A DNA stretch of 64,000 bases from Providencia sp. (GCF_003533305.1 NZ_DOEH01000022.1:62001-126000), one strand, 5' to 3'. Counted from the first letter of the stretch, positions 42,215 through 52,913 are shown. The notes: a model not told the origin generated them from the sequence alone. A program made the numbers and translations.

Positions 42215-43654
42215 TTACTTCAGTGCATTCAGCGCTTTTTCAACACCAGCACCATATTCAGGATGGACTTGTTTGAATAATGCAATTTGACGTACTTGTG
42301 TCGTCTCAGTCGCATCAATCAGTTCACCTGCGATACGTTGGAACATACGTTGGTGTTCTGCATCATCTAATAGTTCATACAATGCTCGTGGCTGGCTGAA
42401 ATAGTCTTGGTCTTCACGATGATCCCAATGGTCAGCAGCACCTTCAATAGATAATGGCGGCTCACTATAATCAGGTTGTTCTTGGAATAAACCAGCTTCA
42501 TTTGGTTCGTAGGTAACGTTATTGCCACTGTTACCATCAACACGCATTGCGCCATCACGGTGATAATTATGGAATGGACAACGTGGTGCATTTACTGGGA
42601 TCTGATGGTGGTTAACTCCGAGGCGATAACGATGTGCATCACCATAAGAGAATAAGCGGCCTTGTAACATTCTATCTGGTGAGAAACCAATTCCAGGGAC
42701 GATATTGGCTGGACTAAATGCGGCTTGTTCAACATCAGAGAAATAGTTATTTGGATTACGGTTAAGTTCGAAATAGCCGACATCAATTAATGGATAATCT
42801 TTATGTGGCCAAACTTTAGTCAAATCAAATGGGTTATAAGGCACTTGCGATGCTTCTTTCTCTGGCATGATTTGGACTTGTAAATTCCAACGTGGAAAAT
42901 CATTTTTTTCAATAGACTCAAACAGGTCACGTTGGGAGCTTTCTCTATCTTTAGCAACGATTTGCTCTGCTTGTTCATCGGAGAGGTTTTTAATGCCTTG
43001 TTGGCAACGGAAATGGAATTTTACCCAGTAACGTTCATTATTGCTATTGATGAAGCTATAAGTATGGCTACCAAAACCATGCATATTACGGTAGCTTTGT
43101 GGAATGCCCCTGTCACTCGCATCAATGGTTAATTGGTGTAAAGACTCAGGTAATTGGGAGAAGAAAGCCCATTTGTGTTCCATGGTGCGTAAGTTAGAGC
43201 GCGGATCGCGTTTTACCACATGGTTTAAATCTGGGAATTTTAAAGGGTCACGGAAATAGAAGACAGGCGTGTTGTTACCCACCATATCCCAATTTCCCTC
43301 TTCTGTATAAAACTTGAGGGCAAAGCCGCGAATATCACGTTCGGCATCAGCTGCACCACGTTCACCCGCAACAGTTGAGAAGCGTGCAAACATCTCTGTT
43401 TTTTTACCGACTTCTGAAAAAATCTTAGCACGGGTATATTGAGAAATATCATGGGTGACGGTAAAAGTCCCAAAAGCGCCTGAACCTTTAGCATGCATAC
43501 GTCGTTCTGGGATGACCTCACGATCAAAATGGGCTAATTTTTCTAAAAACCAAACATCTTGTAACAACATTGGACCGCGTTTACCTGCTGTCATAACATT
43601 ATTGTTATTGGCAACTGGTGCTCCAGAGGCGGTAGTAAGACCTTTTTTTGTCAT
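42215..43654 (-). CDS. katA: Monofunctional haem catalase KatA
   Basis: KatA breaks hydrogen peroxide into water and oxygen. The 479 residues closely follow Proteus mirabilis catalase: [12 protein letters not shown], catalytic His54 in [12 protein letters not shown], the Asn in D-M-V-G-N-N-T-P, and the haem-ligand Tyr in [13 protein letters not shown] chose the fifth Met of the open frame (43654) because GGAG lies six bases upstream and the N-terminus then aligns with the Proteus enzyme; the frame itself begins at 43666. E. coli has no clade-3 small-subunit catalase at this place. Confidence 0.95.
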   Translation of the reverse strand: MTKKGLTTASGAPVANNNNVMTAGKRGPMLLQDVWFLEKLAHFDREVIPERRMHAKGSGAFGTFTVTHDISQYTRAKIFSEVGKKTEMFARFSTVAGERGAADAERDIRGFALKFYTEEGNWDMVGNNTPVFYFRDPLKFPDLNHVVKRDPRSNLRTMEHKWAFFSQLPESLHQLTIDASDRGIPQSYRNMHGFGSHTYSFINSNNERYWVKFHFRCQQGIKNLSDEQAEQIVAKDRESSQRDLFESIEKNDFPRWNLQVQIMPEKEASQVPYNPFDLTKVWPHKDYPLIDVGYFELNRNPNNYFSDVEQAAFSPANIVPGIGFSPDRMLQGRLFSYGDAHRYRLGVNHHQIPVNAPRCPFHNYHRDGAMRVDGNSGNNVTYEPNEAGLFQEQPDYSEPPLSIEGAADHWDHREDQDYFSQPRALYELLDDAEHQRMFQRIAGELIDATETTQVRQIALFKQVHPEYGAGVEKALNALK

Positions 43655-44007
43655 CATCTGCTCCATTGCTTTGGATTTATAAACTGTATAAAAGTAATTA
43701 ACTAGTTAATTTTCTTGTGATAATTAATATTATTTACTATAAAAAACGCATGATTTAGTATAGTAAGTATTAAATTAATAATCTAATCAGAACAACCAAT
43801 TACTGCAATTAAGGTAACAAGACAGTCTTTTACGTTCTATTGGGTGTTGTAATAGTATATACCCTTTATAAAAACATGGTTATAGGTTAAATAGTGAATT
43901 TATCGTGCTTTTATCATGTTGATTGCGTAAATCTTGGTAAGAATGACTGAGAAAAAAGATAAAATCGCGTAGTATCCCTACGTAATAATATAATGAGGAT
44001 AATAATT
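43655..44007. other. Divergent promoter region katA-yfaZ
   Basis: This 353-bp AT-rich gap lies between two divergent starts and must hold both promoters. I see no convincing OxyR or Fur site, no repeat longer than a few bases and no gene. Confidence 0.6.
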
Positions 44008-44550
44008 ATGCGTAAAGTTTTACTTATCGTCGCTGCAACGACCCCACTTTTTTGGGGAACAGCACATGCAGTTTCAGTTAGCGCTCAAGCGGGTAAACAC
44101 TATACTGAATTAGATGCAAGCCTTGGTAATCGTAATGCGGGCCTGGCTTTGAATGGCTCATGGGCACGTAGTGATCATGATGGTCAGCTCGGTAGCGTTG
44201 GTGCAACATTTGGTTTGCCAGTAGGTCCGTTTGCTGCTTATGTTGGGGGAAAAGCATTATATTTATCACCTGATAACAATAGCAACGGTGCTGCACTTGC
44301 TGTAGGTGGTGGATTAAACTGGCAAGCATTGCCTTCGCTCAACATTTATGGTGAAGCATATGGTGCGCCAGAATCCCTGACATCTGGCAGTAAATCCTAT
44401 GTTGAAGCTAAAGCAGGGGCGCGCTATACCGTATTTAAACCATTATCTATTGATGCAGGTTATCGTGTAATAGAAATGAAAGGCACACATAATAAGTCTA
44501 ACGAGAAAATTGCAGATGGACTGTACCTTGGTGCGGGTCTCTCATTTTAA
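44008..44550 (+). CDS. yfaZ: YfaZ family outer-membrane protein
   Basis: The 180-residue precursor has a Sec signal peptide (M-R-K-V-L-L-I-V-A-A-T-T-P-L-F-W-G-T-A-H-A, cleavage after A-H-A) and alternating amphipathic strands ending in aromatic F, typical of an eight-stranded outer-membrane barrel. It matches E. coli YfaZ in length and in V-G-G-G-L, G-E-A-Y, S-Y-V-E-A-K-A-G-A-R and I-A-D-G. ATG 44008 has AGGAT seven bases upstream; the frame upstream of it adds nothing signal-like. Function is unknown. Confidence 0.9.
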   Translation: MRKVLLIVAATTPLFWGTAHAVSVSAQAGKHYTELDASLGNRNAGLALNGSWARSDHDGQLGSVGATFGLPVGPFAAYVGGKALYLSPDNNSNGAALAVGGGLNWQALPSLNIYGEAYGAPESLTSGSKSYVEAKAGARYTVFKPLSIDAGYRVIEMKGTHNKSNEKIADGLYLGAGLSF

Positions 44551-44560
44551 TTTGTTTTAT

Positions 44561-44655
44561 CTTGTAGACTATAAGCTATTTAGGATTGCCAAAGGGCATA
44601 CTTATGTATGCACTTTTGGTAACTTTCGTTACGGCTTAGCTACAGTGTGACTTTT
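44561..44655. repeat. ERIC-related palindromic element, diverged
   Basis: The core CATAC-TTAT-GTATG is identical to that of the ERIC copy at 8124-8250, and TAGCTACAG recurs in the same orientation at a similar distance to its right. The arms around the core are CCAAA and TTTGG instead of CCCTAG/CTAGGG. I read it as a shortened, diverged ERIC copy in the 3' region of yfaZ. Confidence 0.55.
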
Positions 44656-44695
44656 TTGAAAAATAATTAAGCTTAATTATTTGAAATAAAAAAAC

Positions 44696-44724
44696 ACCCC
44701 AAAGATTGAAAACAATTTTGGGGT
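44696..44724. terminator. Bidirectional terminator yfaZ / tyrP
   Basis: ACCCCAAA (44696-44703) pairs with TTTGGGGT (44717-44724) across a 13-nt loop. Runs of A on the left and T on the right make it work for both convergent genes. Confidence 0.8.
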
Positions 44725-44755
44725 ATTTTTTATGGTATCAATAGTTAAATGCAAA

Positions 44756-45964
44756 CTAGCCTACATTGGGCAAATATCCTGCCACAATTGAAAATTGGAT
44801 AGCGATTACGGCAAAACCACATAATAGAACTAGCGCTAATATAGGGAAGCCGCCTTTAACTTGGTATTGACCTTTAGCTTCAACTTTTCGAACTCGCATT
44901 GTTAATAATGCAGGAATAATCAGTGCTAATACAGATAGTGCAACGGCGGCATAAGTTAACGCCTGAACAAAGCTACTGAAAAATAGCGCTGCTAATAATG
45001 GTGGAACGAAGGTGAGCAAGCCTGTTTGCACGCGGCCTATTAAACGATTACTACGCTTGAAAAGGTCAGCGAGATAATCAAATAAACCTAAAGCCACACC
45101 TAAGAATGAAGTTGCTAGCGCTAAATCCATAAATAGGCTGACTGCAATATTTACTTTTGGTGCTGAAACAACATCACGGATCGCGGTTAATAAACCGTTT
45201 AATCCAGACTCTTGAGCGAGAATACCCATGAAGGTGCTTGATGGAATTGAGCCTAATGTGGCAATTTGCCATAAAATATAAGCAACTAATGGAATCGCAC
45301 TACCAGTGAGGAAAATCATCCGTAATTTACGAACATCCCCATTCATGTAGTTGACTAAGCTTGGCACGCTGCCATGGAAGCCGAAAGAGGTGAAAATAAC
45401 CGGTACAGCAGCAAGTAGCAGGCCTTTTTCAAGTGGCATGGTACTCAAATTGACAGCTTCAGCATGAGGCATCATAACGACAAGCATGATAACTAAAAAA
45501 ATAGTTTTTGCTGTAAATAGTATTCTATTAATAAAATCAACAGAGTGCGTGCCAACACATACAACAGCGCCCCCAACAAGGGTAAATAGAACAATTGCAG
45601 TATTCGTTGAGACCTTGATACCCCACCAAGAAGACAAACTATCTGAGATTAGGACACCCGCCCCACCAATATAAGCGGTAGTTAGTGCATACATTAATAG
45701 CAGCATACTCAGACCTGTCGCGAGTTGACCCGCAGGGCCAAGATATTTTTTTGCGATAGTCCCTAAACCCATATTGGCAGGATTATGTTGATAAACCTCT
45801 ACCAGTAATAATGAGGTATAACTCATTAACATCCATAACCCAACAAGTAAACAGACGATACCTGTAAAACCTACACCTGCAGCGGCAAGCGGCATTGCCA
45901 ACATCCCTGCGCCTATTGTTGTTCCTGCAACGATTAACACACTGCCAAGAGTACGATTCTTCAC
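44756..45964 (-). CDS. tyrP: Tyrosine-specific permease TyrP
   Basis: TyrP imports tyrosine by proton symport across the inner membrane. The 402 residues (403 in E. coli) match throughout, with eleven or so helices and the HAAAP-family landmarks [13 protein letters not shown] in helix 1 and [12 protein letters not shown] in the middle. Tandem TyrR boxes stand 64-104 bp upstream in the arrangement known from E. coli, which supports the substrate call. Confidence 0.95.
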   Translation of the reverse strand: MKNRTLGSVLIVAGTTIGAGMLAMPLAAAGVGFTGIVCLLVGLWMLMSYTSLLLVEVYQHNPANMGLGTIAKKYLGPAGQLATGLSMLLLMYALTTAYIGGAGVLISDSLSSWWGIKVSTNTAIVLFTLVGGAVVCVGTHSVDFINRILFTAKTIFLVIMLVVMMPHAEAVNLSTMPLEKGLLLAAVPVIFTSFGFHGSVPSLVNYMNGDVRKLRMIFLTGSAIPLVAYILWQIATLGSIPSSTFMGILAQESGLNGLLTAIRDVVSAPKVNIAVSLFMDLALATSFLGVALGLFDYLADLFKRSNRLIGRVQTGLLTFVPPLLAALFFSSFVQALTYAAVALSVLALIIPALLTMRVRKVEAKGQYQVKGGFPILALVLLCGFAVIAIQFSIVAGYLPNVG

Positions 45965-46027
45965 AAGTTCCTCTGATTGAATTCGATATATTAATTTGCC
46001 AAGCAGATTATGCGATTGTGATTAACC

Positions 46028-46068
46028 TGTCAAATCAAAAGTACAGATGATGTAATCTTATCTTTACA
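46028..46068 (-). promoter_or_regulatory. Tandem TyrR boxes upstream of tyrP
   Basis: The distal box TGTAAT-N6-TTTACA (46051-46068) matches the TyrR consensus TGTAAA-N6-TTTACA with one mismatch. A second, weaker box TGTCAA-N6-AGTACA (46028-46045, three mismatches) lies nearer the gene. Their centres are 23 bp apart. A strong upstream and weak downstream pair is the E. coli tyrP layout, where the response depends on tyrosine or phenylalanine. Confidence 0.7.
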
Positions 46069-46326
46069 CTTGCATGATATAAATAATAGTGAGTTTTAAA
46101 AAGCATTAATAATATAAAAAAATGGCAAGGATAAATATTAATATAAATTATGAATTAAGATGATTAAAGGTAAATTTCAAGAGGGGAAAATGTTATCAAG
46201 TATGATTTAATTGCTTGATTTTACTTGAATTTAGTTTTAACAGAGTAGTATGGCAGTTACTTAAGTTGAATTTTGTGACAATGGCTAAAAAAAGACCTTA
46301 AAAATAAAATTAAATTCATTTTTAAA

Positions 46327-46368
46327 TTATCATAAATCAAATTCACGCTTCAATATCATCCGGATAAT
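46327..46368 (+). promoter_or_regulatory. Candidate FNR-dependent dcuB promoter
   Basis: TTATC-ATAA-ATCAA at 46327-46340 has a perfect right FNR half-site and a poor left one. A -10 hexamer GATAAT lies at 46363-46368. If transcription starts near 46375, the FNR site is centred at -41.5, the class II position. E. coli dcuB is FNR-activated. The weak half-site keeps this tentative. Confidence 0.4.
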
Positions 46369-46398
46369 GTATAGAAACCTATATATAAGGATGGAACT

Positions 46399-47739
46399 AT
46401 GGACTTTATGATTCAGCTTGCCATTATTCTCGTTTGTTTGTTCTACGGAGCAAAAAAAGGGGGAATGGCATTGGGGCTTTTGGGTGGTGTCGGCCTCGTT
46501 ATACTTGTCTTTGGGTTCGGTTTGCCGCCAGGAAAACCGCCTGTAGACGTCATGCTCGTAATTATTGCTGTTGTTGCAGCATCAGCAACTTTACAAGCAT
46601 CAGGCGGTTTGGATGTCATGCTGCAAATTGCAGAACGACTATTACGTAAAAATCCAAAATACATCTCTATTGTGGCACCATTTGTGACTTGTATCTTAAC
46701 CATGTTGTGCGGTACTGGGCATGTGGTATATACAATTTTGCCAATTATCTATGATGCGGCTATTAAAAATAATATTCGTCCAGAAAGACCAATGGCAGCC
46801 AGTAGTATTGGGGCTCAAATGGGGATCATCGCCAGCCCAGTATCAGTGGCTGTGGTATCACTAGTCGCGATGCTAAATGGAGTGACAATTAATGGGCAAT
46901 CCCTTGAGTTTCTAGATTTACTTGCAATCACTATTCCATCAACTCTACTTGGTATTTTAGCTATTGGTATTTTTAGCTGGTTCAGAGGGAAAGATCTTGA
47001 TAAAGACCCGGTGTTCCAAGAGTTTATATCTGTACCGGAAAATCATGATTATGTATACGGCGGAAGTGTCACTTTACTGAATACAAAATTACCTAAGATT
47101 AATTGGGTGGCAATGTGGATATTCTTGGGCTCTATTGCTGTTGTCGCATTGCTTGGTGCATTCACTGAATTGAGACCGTTAATTAATGGCAAGCCATTAT
47201 CAATGGTACTTGTTATTCAGATGTTTATGTTATTAGCTGGTGCATTGATCATTATTGTTTGTAAAACGAACCCAGCACAAATATCTAAGAATGAAGTCTT
47301 TCGCTCAGGGATGATTGCTATCGTTGCGGTATATGGTATCGCTTGGATGGCTGAAACCATGTTCGGCGCGCACATGGATGAAATCAAAGGCACTTTAGGA
47401 GCATTAGTCAAAGACTTCCCTTGGGCTTATGCCATTGTTCTATTGTTAGTGTCTAAGTTTGTTAACTCCCAAGCGGCAGCTTTGGCTGCGGTAGTGCCTA
47501 TCGCTTTGGGCATTGGCGTTGATCCTGCTTATATTATTGCATCTGCTCCTGCCTGTTATGGTTATTATATTTTACCGACATACCCAAGCGATCTCGCTGC
47601 TATCCAGTTTGACCGTTCGGGTACAACACGTATTGGTAAATATGTTATTAATCACAGCTTTATTTTACCGGGATTGATTGGTGTCGGTGTATCCTGCGTG
47701 TTTGGTTGGGTATTTGCTGCGATGTATGGCTATTTGTAA
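46399..47739 (+). CDS. dcuB: Anaerobic C4-dicarboxylate carrier DcuB
   Basis: DcuB exchanges fumarate for succinate during anaerobic fumarate respiration. The 446 residues equal E. coli DcuB in length and share long blocks: [44 protein letters not shown] and [12 protein letters not shown]. Ten to twelve helices are expected. AAGG stands eight bases before the ATG. It is a lone gene; no fumarase is adjacent. Confidence 0.95.
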   Translation: MDFMIQLAIILVCLFYGAKKGGMALGLLGGVGLVILVFGFGLPPGKPPVDVMLVIIAVVAASATLQASGGLDVMLQIAERLLRKNPKYISIVAPFVTCILTMLCGTGHVVYTILPIIYDAAIKNNIRPERPMAASSIGAQMGIIASPVSVAVVSLVAMLNGVTINGQSLEFLDLLAITIPSTLLGILAIGIFSWFRGKDLDKDPVFQEFISVPENHDYVYGGSVTLLNTKLPKINWVAMWIFLGSIAVVALLGAFTELRPLINGKPLSMVLVIQMFMLLAGALIIIVCKTNPAQISKNEVFRSGMIAIVAVYGIAWMAETMFGAHMDEIKGTLGALVKDFPWAYAIVLLLVSKFVNSQAAALAAVVPIALGIGVDPAYIIASAPACYGYYILPTYPSDLAAIQFDRSGTTRIGKYVINHSFILPGLIGVGVSCVFGWVFAAMYGYL

Positions 47740-47776
47740 AAGAAAGGCGAAATAGAGTTGTTTTGGTAAAATAACT

Positions 47777-47837
47777 GCGATTGCACAATTTAATATGACA
47801 ATGACATTATTATATTAAAGATAAACGGTGCAATCGC
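47777..47837. repeat. Long interrupted inverted repeat between dcuB and yfaE
   Basis: An outer 10-bp stem (GCGATTGCAC 47777-47786 with 47828-47837) encloses an inner 8-bp stem (47789-47796 with 47812-47819). The 61-bp structure lies between convergent dcuB and yfaE, so it may serve as a shared terminator although no T-run follows closely. Confidence 0.55.
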
Positions 47838-47861
47838 GGTATTAATATAGATTTAGAAGCG

Positions 47862-48125
47862 CTAACCGATTTCAATATCTGAAAGGGGCTGGCAACAACA
47901 GGGCAGTATTTCACCTTCTTGAACATAGGCGAGGGGCTTATGTTTATACCCCACTTTTCCTTTGTGTAACGTCACTCGGCATGAACCGCAGTAGCCTTCA
48001 CGGCACTGATATTCAGCCGGAATACGACTATCTTCAAGTGCTTCCAATAAACAAGAGTGAACGTCAGCATGGTAGGGGATCTGCACACCCTGCGTTAAAC
48101 GCAGGGTGACTTTATGACTTGCCAT
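47862..48125 (-). CDS. yfaE: Ferredoxin-like YfaE, NrdB cofactor maintenance
   Basis: YfaE is a plant-type [2Fe-2S] ferredoxin that supplies electrons to rebuild the di-iron tyrosyl cofactor of NrdB. The 87 residues carry the ligands C-R-E-G-Y-C-G-S-C and the distal Cys cluster L-P-C-C-C-Q-P. It begins two bases after the nrdB stop and closes the nrdAB-yfaE operon, as in E. coli. Confidence 0.95.
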   Translation of the reverse strand: MASHKVTLRLTQGVQIPYHADVHSCLLEALEDSRIPAEYQCREGYCGSCRVTLHKGKVGYKHKPLAYVQEGEILPCCCQPLSDIEIG

Positions 48126-48127
48126 AA

Positions 48128-49264
48128 TTAGAGTTCGAAATCACTCAGATCGTCGGTATCAACTTGAGAGTCAATTTGGCCGACTAAATAAGAACTGACT
48201 TCAACTTCTTGTGGCGCCACTTGAACGTTATCTGAAACTAACCAAGCGTTAATCCATGGGATCGGATTTGAACGACCTTCAAATGGTAATTTGAGTCCAA
48301 CAGCTTGCATACGAATATTGGTAATATATTCAACATACTGGCAAAGTATGTCTTTATTTAAACCAATCATCGAGCCTTCGCTAAATAGGTATTCAGCCCA
48401 CTCTTTTTCTTGCTCTGCCGCATCAACAAATAATTGATAACACTCTTGTTCACATTCAGCTGCAATTTCTGCCATCTCAGGGTCATCTTGACCTGAACGA
48501 AGCAAATTCAGCATATGCTGTGTACCTGTGAGGTGAAGAGCTTCATCACGAGCAATCAGTTTGATGATTTTTGCATTACCTTCCATTAATTCGCGTTCTG
48601 CGAAAGCAAAGGAACAAGCAAAACTGACATAAAAACGGATAGCTTCAAGAGCATTAACACTCATTAAGCACAGATACAGCTGCTTTTTCAGTGCGCGCAG
48701 TGAAACAACCACTTGTTTACCATTACAAGTATGAGTACCTTCACCAAACATGTGGTAATAGTTAGTCATCTCAATCAGTTTGTCATAGAAAGATGAGATA
48801 TCTTTTGCGCGCTTGAGTATTTCTTCATTCTCGACAATATCATCGAAAATGATTGCTGGGTCATTAACGATATTACGAATGATATGCGTGTATGAACGAG
48901 AGTGAATAGTCTCTGAAAATGACCAAGTTTCAATCCATGTTTCTAATTCAGGAATTGAAATTAGAGGCAAAAGTGCCACATTAGGGCTGCGACCTTGAAT
49001 TGAGTCAAGCAGCGTTTGGTATTTCAAATTACTAATAAAAATATGTTTTTCATGATCTGGCAATGCGTTGTAGTTGATACGGTCGCGAGACACGTCAACT
49101 TCTTCCGGACGCCAGAAAAATGACAATTGTTTTTCAATCAATTTCTCAAAAATAGGATATTTTTGCTGATCGTAGCGTGCAACGTTAACAGGCTGGCCGA
49201 AAAACATCGGCTCCTGTAGTTGATCATTCTTAGTTTGAGAAAAAGTCGTATATGTATGTGACAT
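48128..49264 (-). CDS. nrdB: Ribonucleotide reductase class Ia, beta subunit NrdB
   Basis: NrdB holds the di-iron/tyrosyl radical used by NrdA to make deoxyribonucleotides. The 378 residues match E. coli NrdB, with the iron ligands and radical Tyr region ([12 protein letters not shown]), A-R-D-E-A-L-H and a C-terminal tail D-D-L-S-D-F-E-L for docking to NrdA. ATG 49264 is preferred because AGGA is six bases upstream; an ATG two codons earlier would touch that site. Confidence 0.97.
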   Translation of the reverse strand: MSHTYTTFSQTKNDQLQEPMFFGQPVNVARYDQQKYPIFEKLIEKQLSFFWRPEEVDVSRDRINYNALPDHEKHIFISNLKYQTLLDSIQGRSPNVALLPLISIPELETWIETWSFSETIHSRSYTHIIRNIVNDPAIIFDDIVENEEILKRAKDISSFYDKLIEMTNYYHMFGEGTHTCNGKQVVVSLRALKKQLYLCLMSVNALEAIRFYVSFACSFAFAERELMEGNAKIIKLIARDEALHLTGTQHMLNLLRSGQDDPEMAEIAAECEQECYQLFVDAAEQEKEWAEYLFSEGSMIGLNKDILCQYVEYITNIRMQAVGLKLPFEGRSNPIPWINAWLVSDNVQVAPQEVEVSSYLVGQIDSQVDTDDLSDFEL

Positions 49265-49275
49265 AACCATTCCTA

Positions 49276-51567
49276 TTAAATTTTACACGCGCCGCCTTCA
49301 CAATCGGAATCCGCTGACTCAACAACTTCTTCCAGATCGCCTTGAACATCATCCGCGCCATCGCGAGTGTTGTGATAGTAAAGTGTTTTCACACCAAACT
49401 TATAGGCGAGCAATAAATCTTTTAGCAATTGGTTCATTGGTACTTTGCCGCTCGAAAAGTGAGTTGGGTCATAGTTTGTATTGGCCGAAATCGATTGATC
49501 GATAAATTTCTGCATAATACCAACGAGTTGCAAATAGCCGCTATTTGATGGCATTTGCCATAATAGCTCATAAGCACCTTTTAGGTTTTCGTAGTCAGGA
49601 ACAACTTGACGCAAAATACCATCTTTAGATGCCTTAATACTGATATAGCCACGTGGTGGCTCAATGCCATTGGTTGCGTTAGAAATCTGAGATGATGTTT
49701 CTGAAGGCATCAATGCAGATAATGTTGAGTTACGCAGACCGTGTTGCTGAATATCTTTGCGTAGTGTTTCCCAATCATAATGCAATGGCTCATTAGTTAA
49801 TTTATCGAGGTCTTTTTTATAAGTATCGATAGGCAAAACGCCTTGTGAATAAGTCGTTTCGTTAAACCATGGGCAAGCGCCTTGTTCTTTGGCTAATTCA
49901 TTAGAGGCTTTCAACAGGTAATATTGAATGGCTTCGAATGTTTTATGTGTCAAATTATTTGCACTACCGTCGGAATAGCGAACTCCATGCTTAGCTAAAT
50001 AGTAAGCATAGTTAATCACACCAATACCGAGGGTACGGCGACCCATTGAACCTTTTTGAGCAGCAATAATTGGATAATCTTGATAGTCGAGTAGGGCATC
50101 CAATGCACGTACAGCTAGTACTGCAAGCTCTTCTAATTCATCAAGGTTACTAATTGCGCCGAGATTAAATGCAGACAATGTACAAAGTGCAATCTCACCA
50201 TTCTCATCATTAATATTATTTAATGGCTTAGTCGGTAGTGCGATTTCTAAACAGAGATTCGACTGACGTACAGGCGCAACTTGTGGGTCAAAAGGACTAT
50301 GCGTATTACAATGGTCAACGTTTTGAATATAAATACGACCCGTTGATGCACGTTCTTGCATCATTAGTGAAAATAGTTCGACAGCTTTAATGCTTGATTT
50401 ACGAATATTTTCATCTTGTTCATAGCTGACATAGAGGCGTTCAAATTCATCTTGATCCGCAAAGAAAGCTTCGTAAAGGCCTGGAACATCTGAAGGACTA
50501 AATAACGTAATGTTTTGGTTTTTAATTAAACGCTCATACATTAATTTATTGAGTTGCACACCATAGTCCATATGACGGACACGGTTACCTTCAACACCAC
50601 GGTTATTTTTTAAAACGAGCAGGCTTTCAACTTCTAAATGCCAAATTGGATAAAATAGTGTTGCAGCACCACCACGAACGCCACCTTGTGAACATGATTT
50701 CACGGCAGTCTGAAAATGTTTATAAAAAGGAATACAACCTGTATGGAATGCTTCACCACCACGGATTGGGCTACCTAATGCACGAATACGTCCTGCATTA
50801 ATGCCGATTCCGGCACGTTGTGATACGTATTTCACAATAGCGCTGGAGGTTGCATTGATAGAATCTAGGTTGTCACCACACTCAATCAGTACACAAGAAC
50901 TGAATTGACGTGTTGGTGTGCGAACACCAGCCATGATAGGTGTCGGCAATGAAATTTTGAATGTTGATACCGCATCATAGAAACGACGAATATAATCAAG
51001 GCGCGTTTCTTTTGGGTAATGTGAAAACAGGCACGCAGCAACAAGGATATATAAAAATTGTGCGCTTTCATAAATTTCGCCCGTAACGCGATTTTGGACT
51101 AAATATTTTCCTTCAAGTTGCTTAACTGCCGCATAGGAAAAATTCATATCACGCCAATGTTCAATAAAACCATCCATTTGCTCGAACTCTGCTTCGCTGT
51201 AGTCTTCTAGCAAATGCTTGTCATATTTACCCATTTCAACAAGACGTTTGACATGAGTGAACAATGCTGGTGGCTCAAATTGACCATAGGCCTTTTTACG
51301 AAGGTTAAAAATCGCTAAACGAGCGGCAAGATACTGATAGTCCGGAGTTTCTCCAGTGATCAGGTCAGCTGCGGCTTTGATCATCGTTTCATGGATATCT
51401 GAAGTTCTGATCCCGTCATAAAACTGAATCTGTGAACGCAGCTCCACTTGTGAAACAGATACGTTACTGAGGCCTTCAGCTGCCCAGGTTATTACCTTGT
51501 GGATTTTATCGAGATCGATACGTTCTTTGTGTCCATCACGTTTTGTGACTAACAGACTCTGGTTCAT
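49276..51567 (-). CDS. nrdA: Ribonucleotide reductase class Ia, alpha subunit NrdA
   Basis: NrdA reduces ribonucleoside diphosphates. The 763 residues (761 in E. coli) include the N-terminal ATP-cone (about 5-95), the active-site Cys residues in [15 protein letters not shown] and A-L-C-T-L-S-A-F-N, the specificity-site region, and the C-terminal redox pair C-E-G-G-A-C-K-I. I start at ATG 51567, which gives the E. coli N-terminus [12 protein letters not shown]; the frame continues 24 codons upstream without similarity. Upstream lie NrdR-type and DnaA-type sites. Confidence 0.97.
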   Translation of the reverse strand: MNQSLLVTKRDGHKERIDLDKIHKVITWAAEGLSNVSVSQVELRSQIQFYDGIRTSDIHETMIKAAADLITGETPDYQYLAARLAIFNLRKKAYGQFEPPALFTHVKRLVEMGKYDKHLLEDYSEAEFEQMDGFIEHWRDMNFSYAAVKQLEGKYLVQNRVTGEIYESAQFLYILVAACLFSHYPKETRLDYIRRFYDAVSTFKISLPTPIMAGVRTPTRQFSSCVLIECGDNLDSINATSSAIVKYVSQRAGIGINAGRIRALGSPIRGGEAFHTGCIPFYKHFQTAVKSCSQGGVRGGAATLFYPIWHLEVESLLVLKNNRGVEGNRVRHMDYGVQLNKLMYERLIKNQNITLFSPSDVPGLYEAFFADQDEFERLYVSYEQDENIRKSSIKAVELFSLMMQERASTGRIYIQNVDHCNTHSPFDPQVAPVRQSNLCLEIALPTKPLNNINDENGEIALCTLSAFNLGAISNLDELEELAVLAVRALDALLDYQDYPIIAAQKGSMGRRTLGIGVINYAYYLAKHGVRYSDGSANNLTHKTFEAIQYYLLKASNELAKEQGACPWFNETTYSQGVLPIDTYKKDLDKLTNEPLHYDWETLRKDIQQHGLRNSTLSALMPSETSSQISNATNGIEPPRGYISIKASKDGILRQVVPDYENLKGAYELLWQMPSNSGYLQLVGIMQKFIDQSISANTNYDPTHFSSGKVPMNQLLKDLLLAYKFGVKTLYYHNTRDGADDVQGDLEEVVESADSDCEGGACKI

Positions 51568-51666
51568 GAGCAAATACACCTTGGTTGGGCCACAAATAAT
51601 GTCACGTAAACATAAAAAAAGCCCATGATTTGATACCATGAGTCTTGTAGCGATATGTTGGGATTA

Positions 51667-51714
51667 ACACTATATGTAGTGGTTTGTTGATTTCACAATA
51701 ACAAGATAATGTTA
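51667..51714 (-). promoter_or_regulatory. Pair of NrdR-type boxes upstream of nrdA
   Basis: ACACTATATGTAGTGG (51667-51682) closely resembles the NrdR box. A second, weaker palindrome TAACA-N6-TGTTA (51699-51714) has its centre 32 bp away, about three helical turns, which is the usual spacing of paired NrdR boxes. NrdR represses ribonucleotide reductase operons when dATP is high. Confidence 0.6.
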
Positions 51715-51752
51715 ATATGTGATTTTATCAAGTGTACAAAATGGGGTGATCT

Positions 51753-51773
51753 TGTGGATAACAGTTTGGATAA
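51753..51773 (-). promoter_or_regulatory. Two DnaA boxes upstream of nrdA
   Basis: On the minus strand, a perfect DnaA box TTATCCACA occupies 51753-51761 and a one-mismatch copy TTATCCAAA occupies 51765-51773, 12 bp apart. E. coli nrdA is controlled by DnaA through adjacent boxes upstream of its promoter, and the layout here is the same. The rest of the nrdA-ubiG gap (51568-51902) shows no gene. Confidence 0.7.
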
Positions 51774-51902
51774 GAAAACAGATCATGTCGGTAAGCTGCA
51801 TGGTAAAAGGAACTAATAAAAAATATGCTTCCGACATGAAGGCTAAAATTAATTTTGTAAAGTGAGACCGTTTGCTGTTTTCTTAAACGTACCGCTTGCT
51901 AT

Positions 51903-52625
51903 TTATTCGCTTATAGTATGTAACATATAGTTCACATCAACGTTCGGGCCTAGCGAAAACTTATCAGTTAACGGGTTGAGATGTAACCCTATGATATGTT
52001 TGTCCTTTAGTTGTGTATTATCGACCCAGCTAATTAATTCTGAAGGACGAATGAATTTTTTTGCATCATGGGTTCCTTTCGGAACAATTTTCATCACATA
52101 TTCAGCCGCAACAACCGCCATTAACCATGCTTTCTTATTTCGATTAATAGTTGAAAAAATAACATGGCCGCCTGGCTTAACTAATTTAGCACAAGCTCTG
52201 ACCACCGATTGTGGGTCAGGGACGTGCTCAAGCATTTCCATACAGGTTACAATGTCATAAGCATGCGGATACTTATCTGCATGCTGCTCAACAGTTTCTT
52301 GTACATATTCGACAGGAATGCCTGACTCAAGAGAATGCAGGCGAGCAACCATGAGAGGATCTGCACCCATATCTAAACCCGTCACATTTGCACCTTCTCG
52401 CGCCATACTTTCTGACAAAATACCGCCGCCACAGCCGACATCGAGTATTTTTTTGCCAAATACACCATCAACGCGTTGCATGATATAACCTAGACGTAGT
52501 GGATTAATTCGATGTAAAGGGGCAAATTCGCCTTCTAAATCCCACCAACGGGAAGCAATAGCTTCAAATTTTTCAATTTCTTGTTTATCGACATTGAGAT
52601 ACGCTTGGGTTTGAGTATCACTCAT
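51903..52625 (-). CDS. ubiG: Ubiquinone O-methyltransferase UbiG
   Basis: UbiG performs both O-methylations in ubiquinone synthesis using S-adenosylmethionine. The 240 residues match E. coli UbiG in length; the SAM motif [12 protein letters not shown] lies near residue 59, followed by G-L-D-M-G and [17 protein letters not shown] precedes the ATG. It is divergent from gyrA, as in E. coli. Confidence 0.96.
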   Translation of the reverse strand: MSDTQTQAYLNVDKQEIEKFEAIASRWWDLEGEFAPLHRINPLRLGYIMQRVDGVFGKKILDVGCGGGILSESMAREGANVTGLDMGADPLMVARLHSLESGIPVEYVQETVEQHADKYPHAYDIVTCMEMLEHVPDPQSVVRACAKLVKPGGHVIFSTINRNKKAWLMAVVAAEYVMKIVPKGTHDAKKFIRPSELISWVDNTQLKDKHIIGLHLNPLTDKFSLGPNVDVNYMLHTISE

Positions 52626-52783
52626 GAGAGGAGCTCCTATCCTATAGAGATGCCCGCAAGCTAACTTCGTAAATCTTACAAATAATAGAATCTATTTTTA
52701 GGCGCTATTATTAGAGGCTATTGTTCACTCAATTCGCAAGTTTCGGACATGTAAACTAATTTGCGACTATTATACATAGCTTG

Positions 52784-52851
52784 AAAGACAAATACCCACT
52801 TCTATTATTTTTATTAGAAAAGACAAATACCCGTTGCTCTTATTTTTATTA
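52784..52851. repeat. Tandem 35-bp repeat upstream of gyrA
   Basis: Two copies of a 33-bp block (52784-52816 and 52819-52851), period 35, both start AAAGACAAATACCC and end TTATTTTTATTA with four differences between. They end just before a -10-like TATAGT at 52868-52873 and 62 bp before the gyrA start. The rest of the ubiG-gyrA gap (52626-52913) holds the divergent promoters and no gene. Confidence 0.9.
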
Positions 52852-52913
52852 AATTGATGAATTGTGGTATAGTTCTACTCTTTGAATCCGAAGTTATGAG
52901 GGACAGTGGTTCC

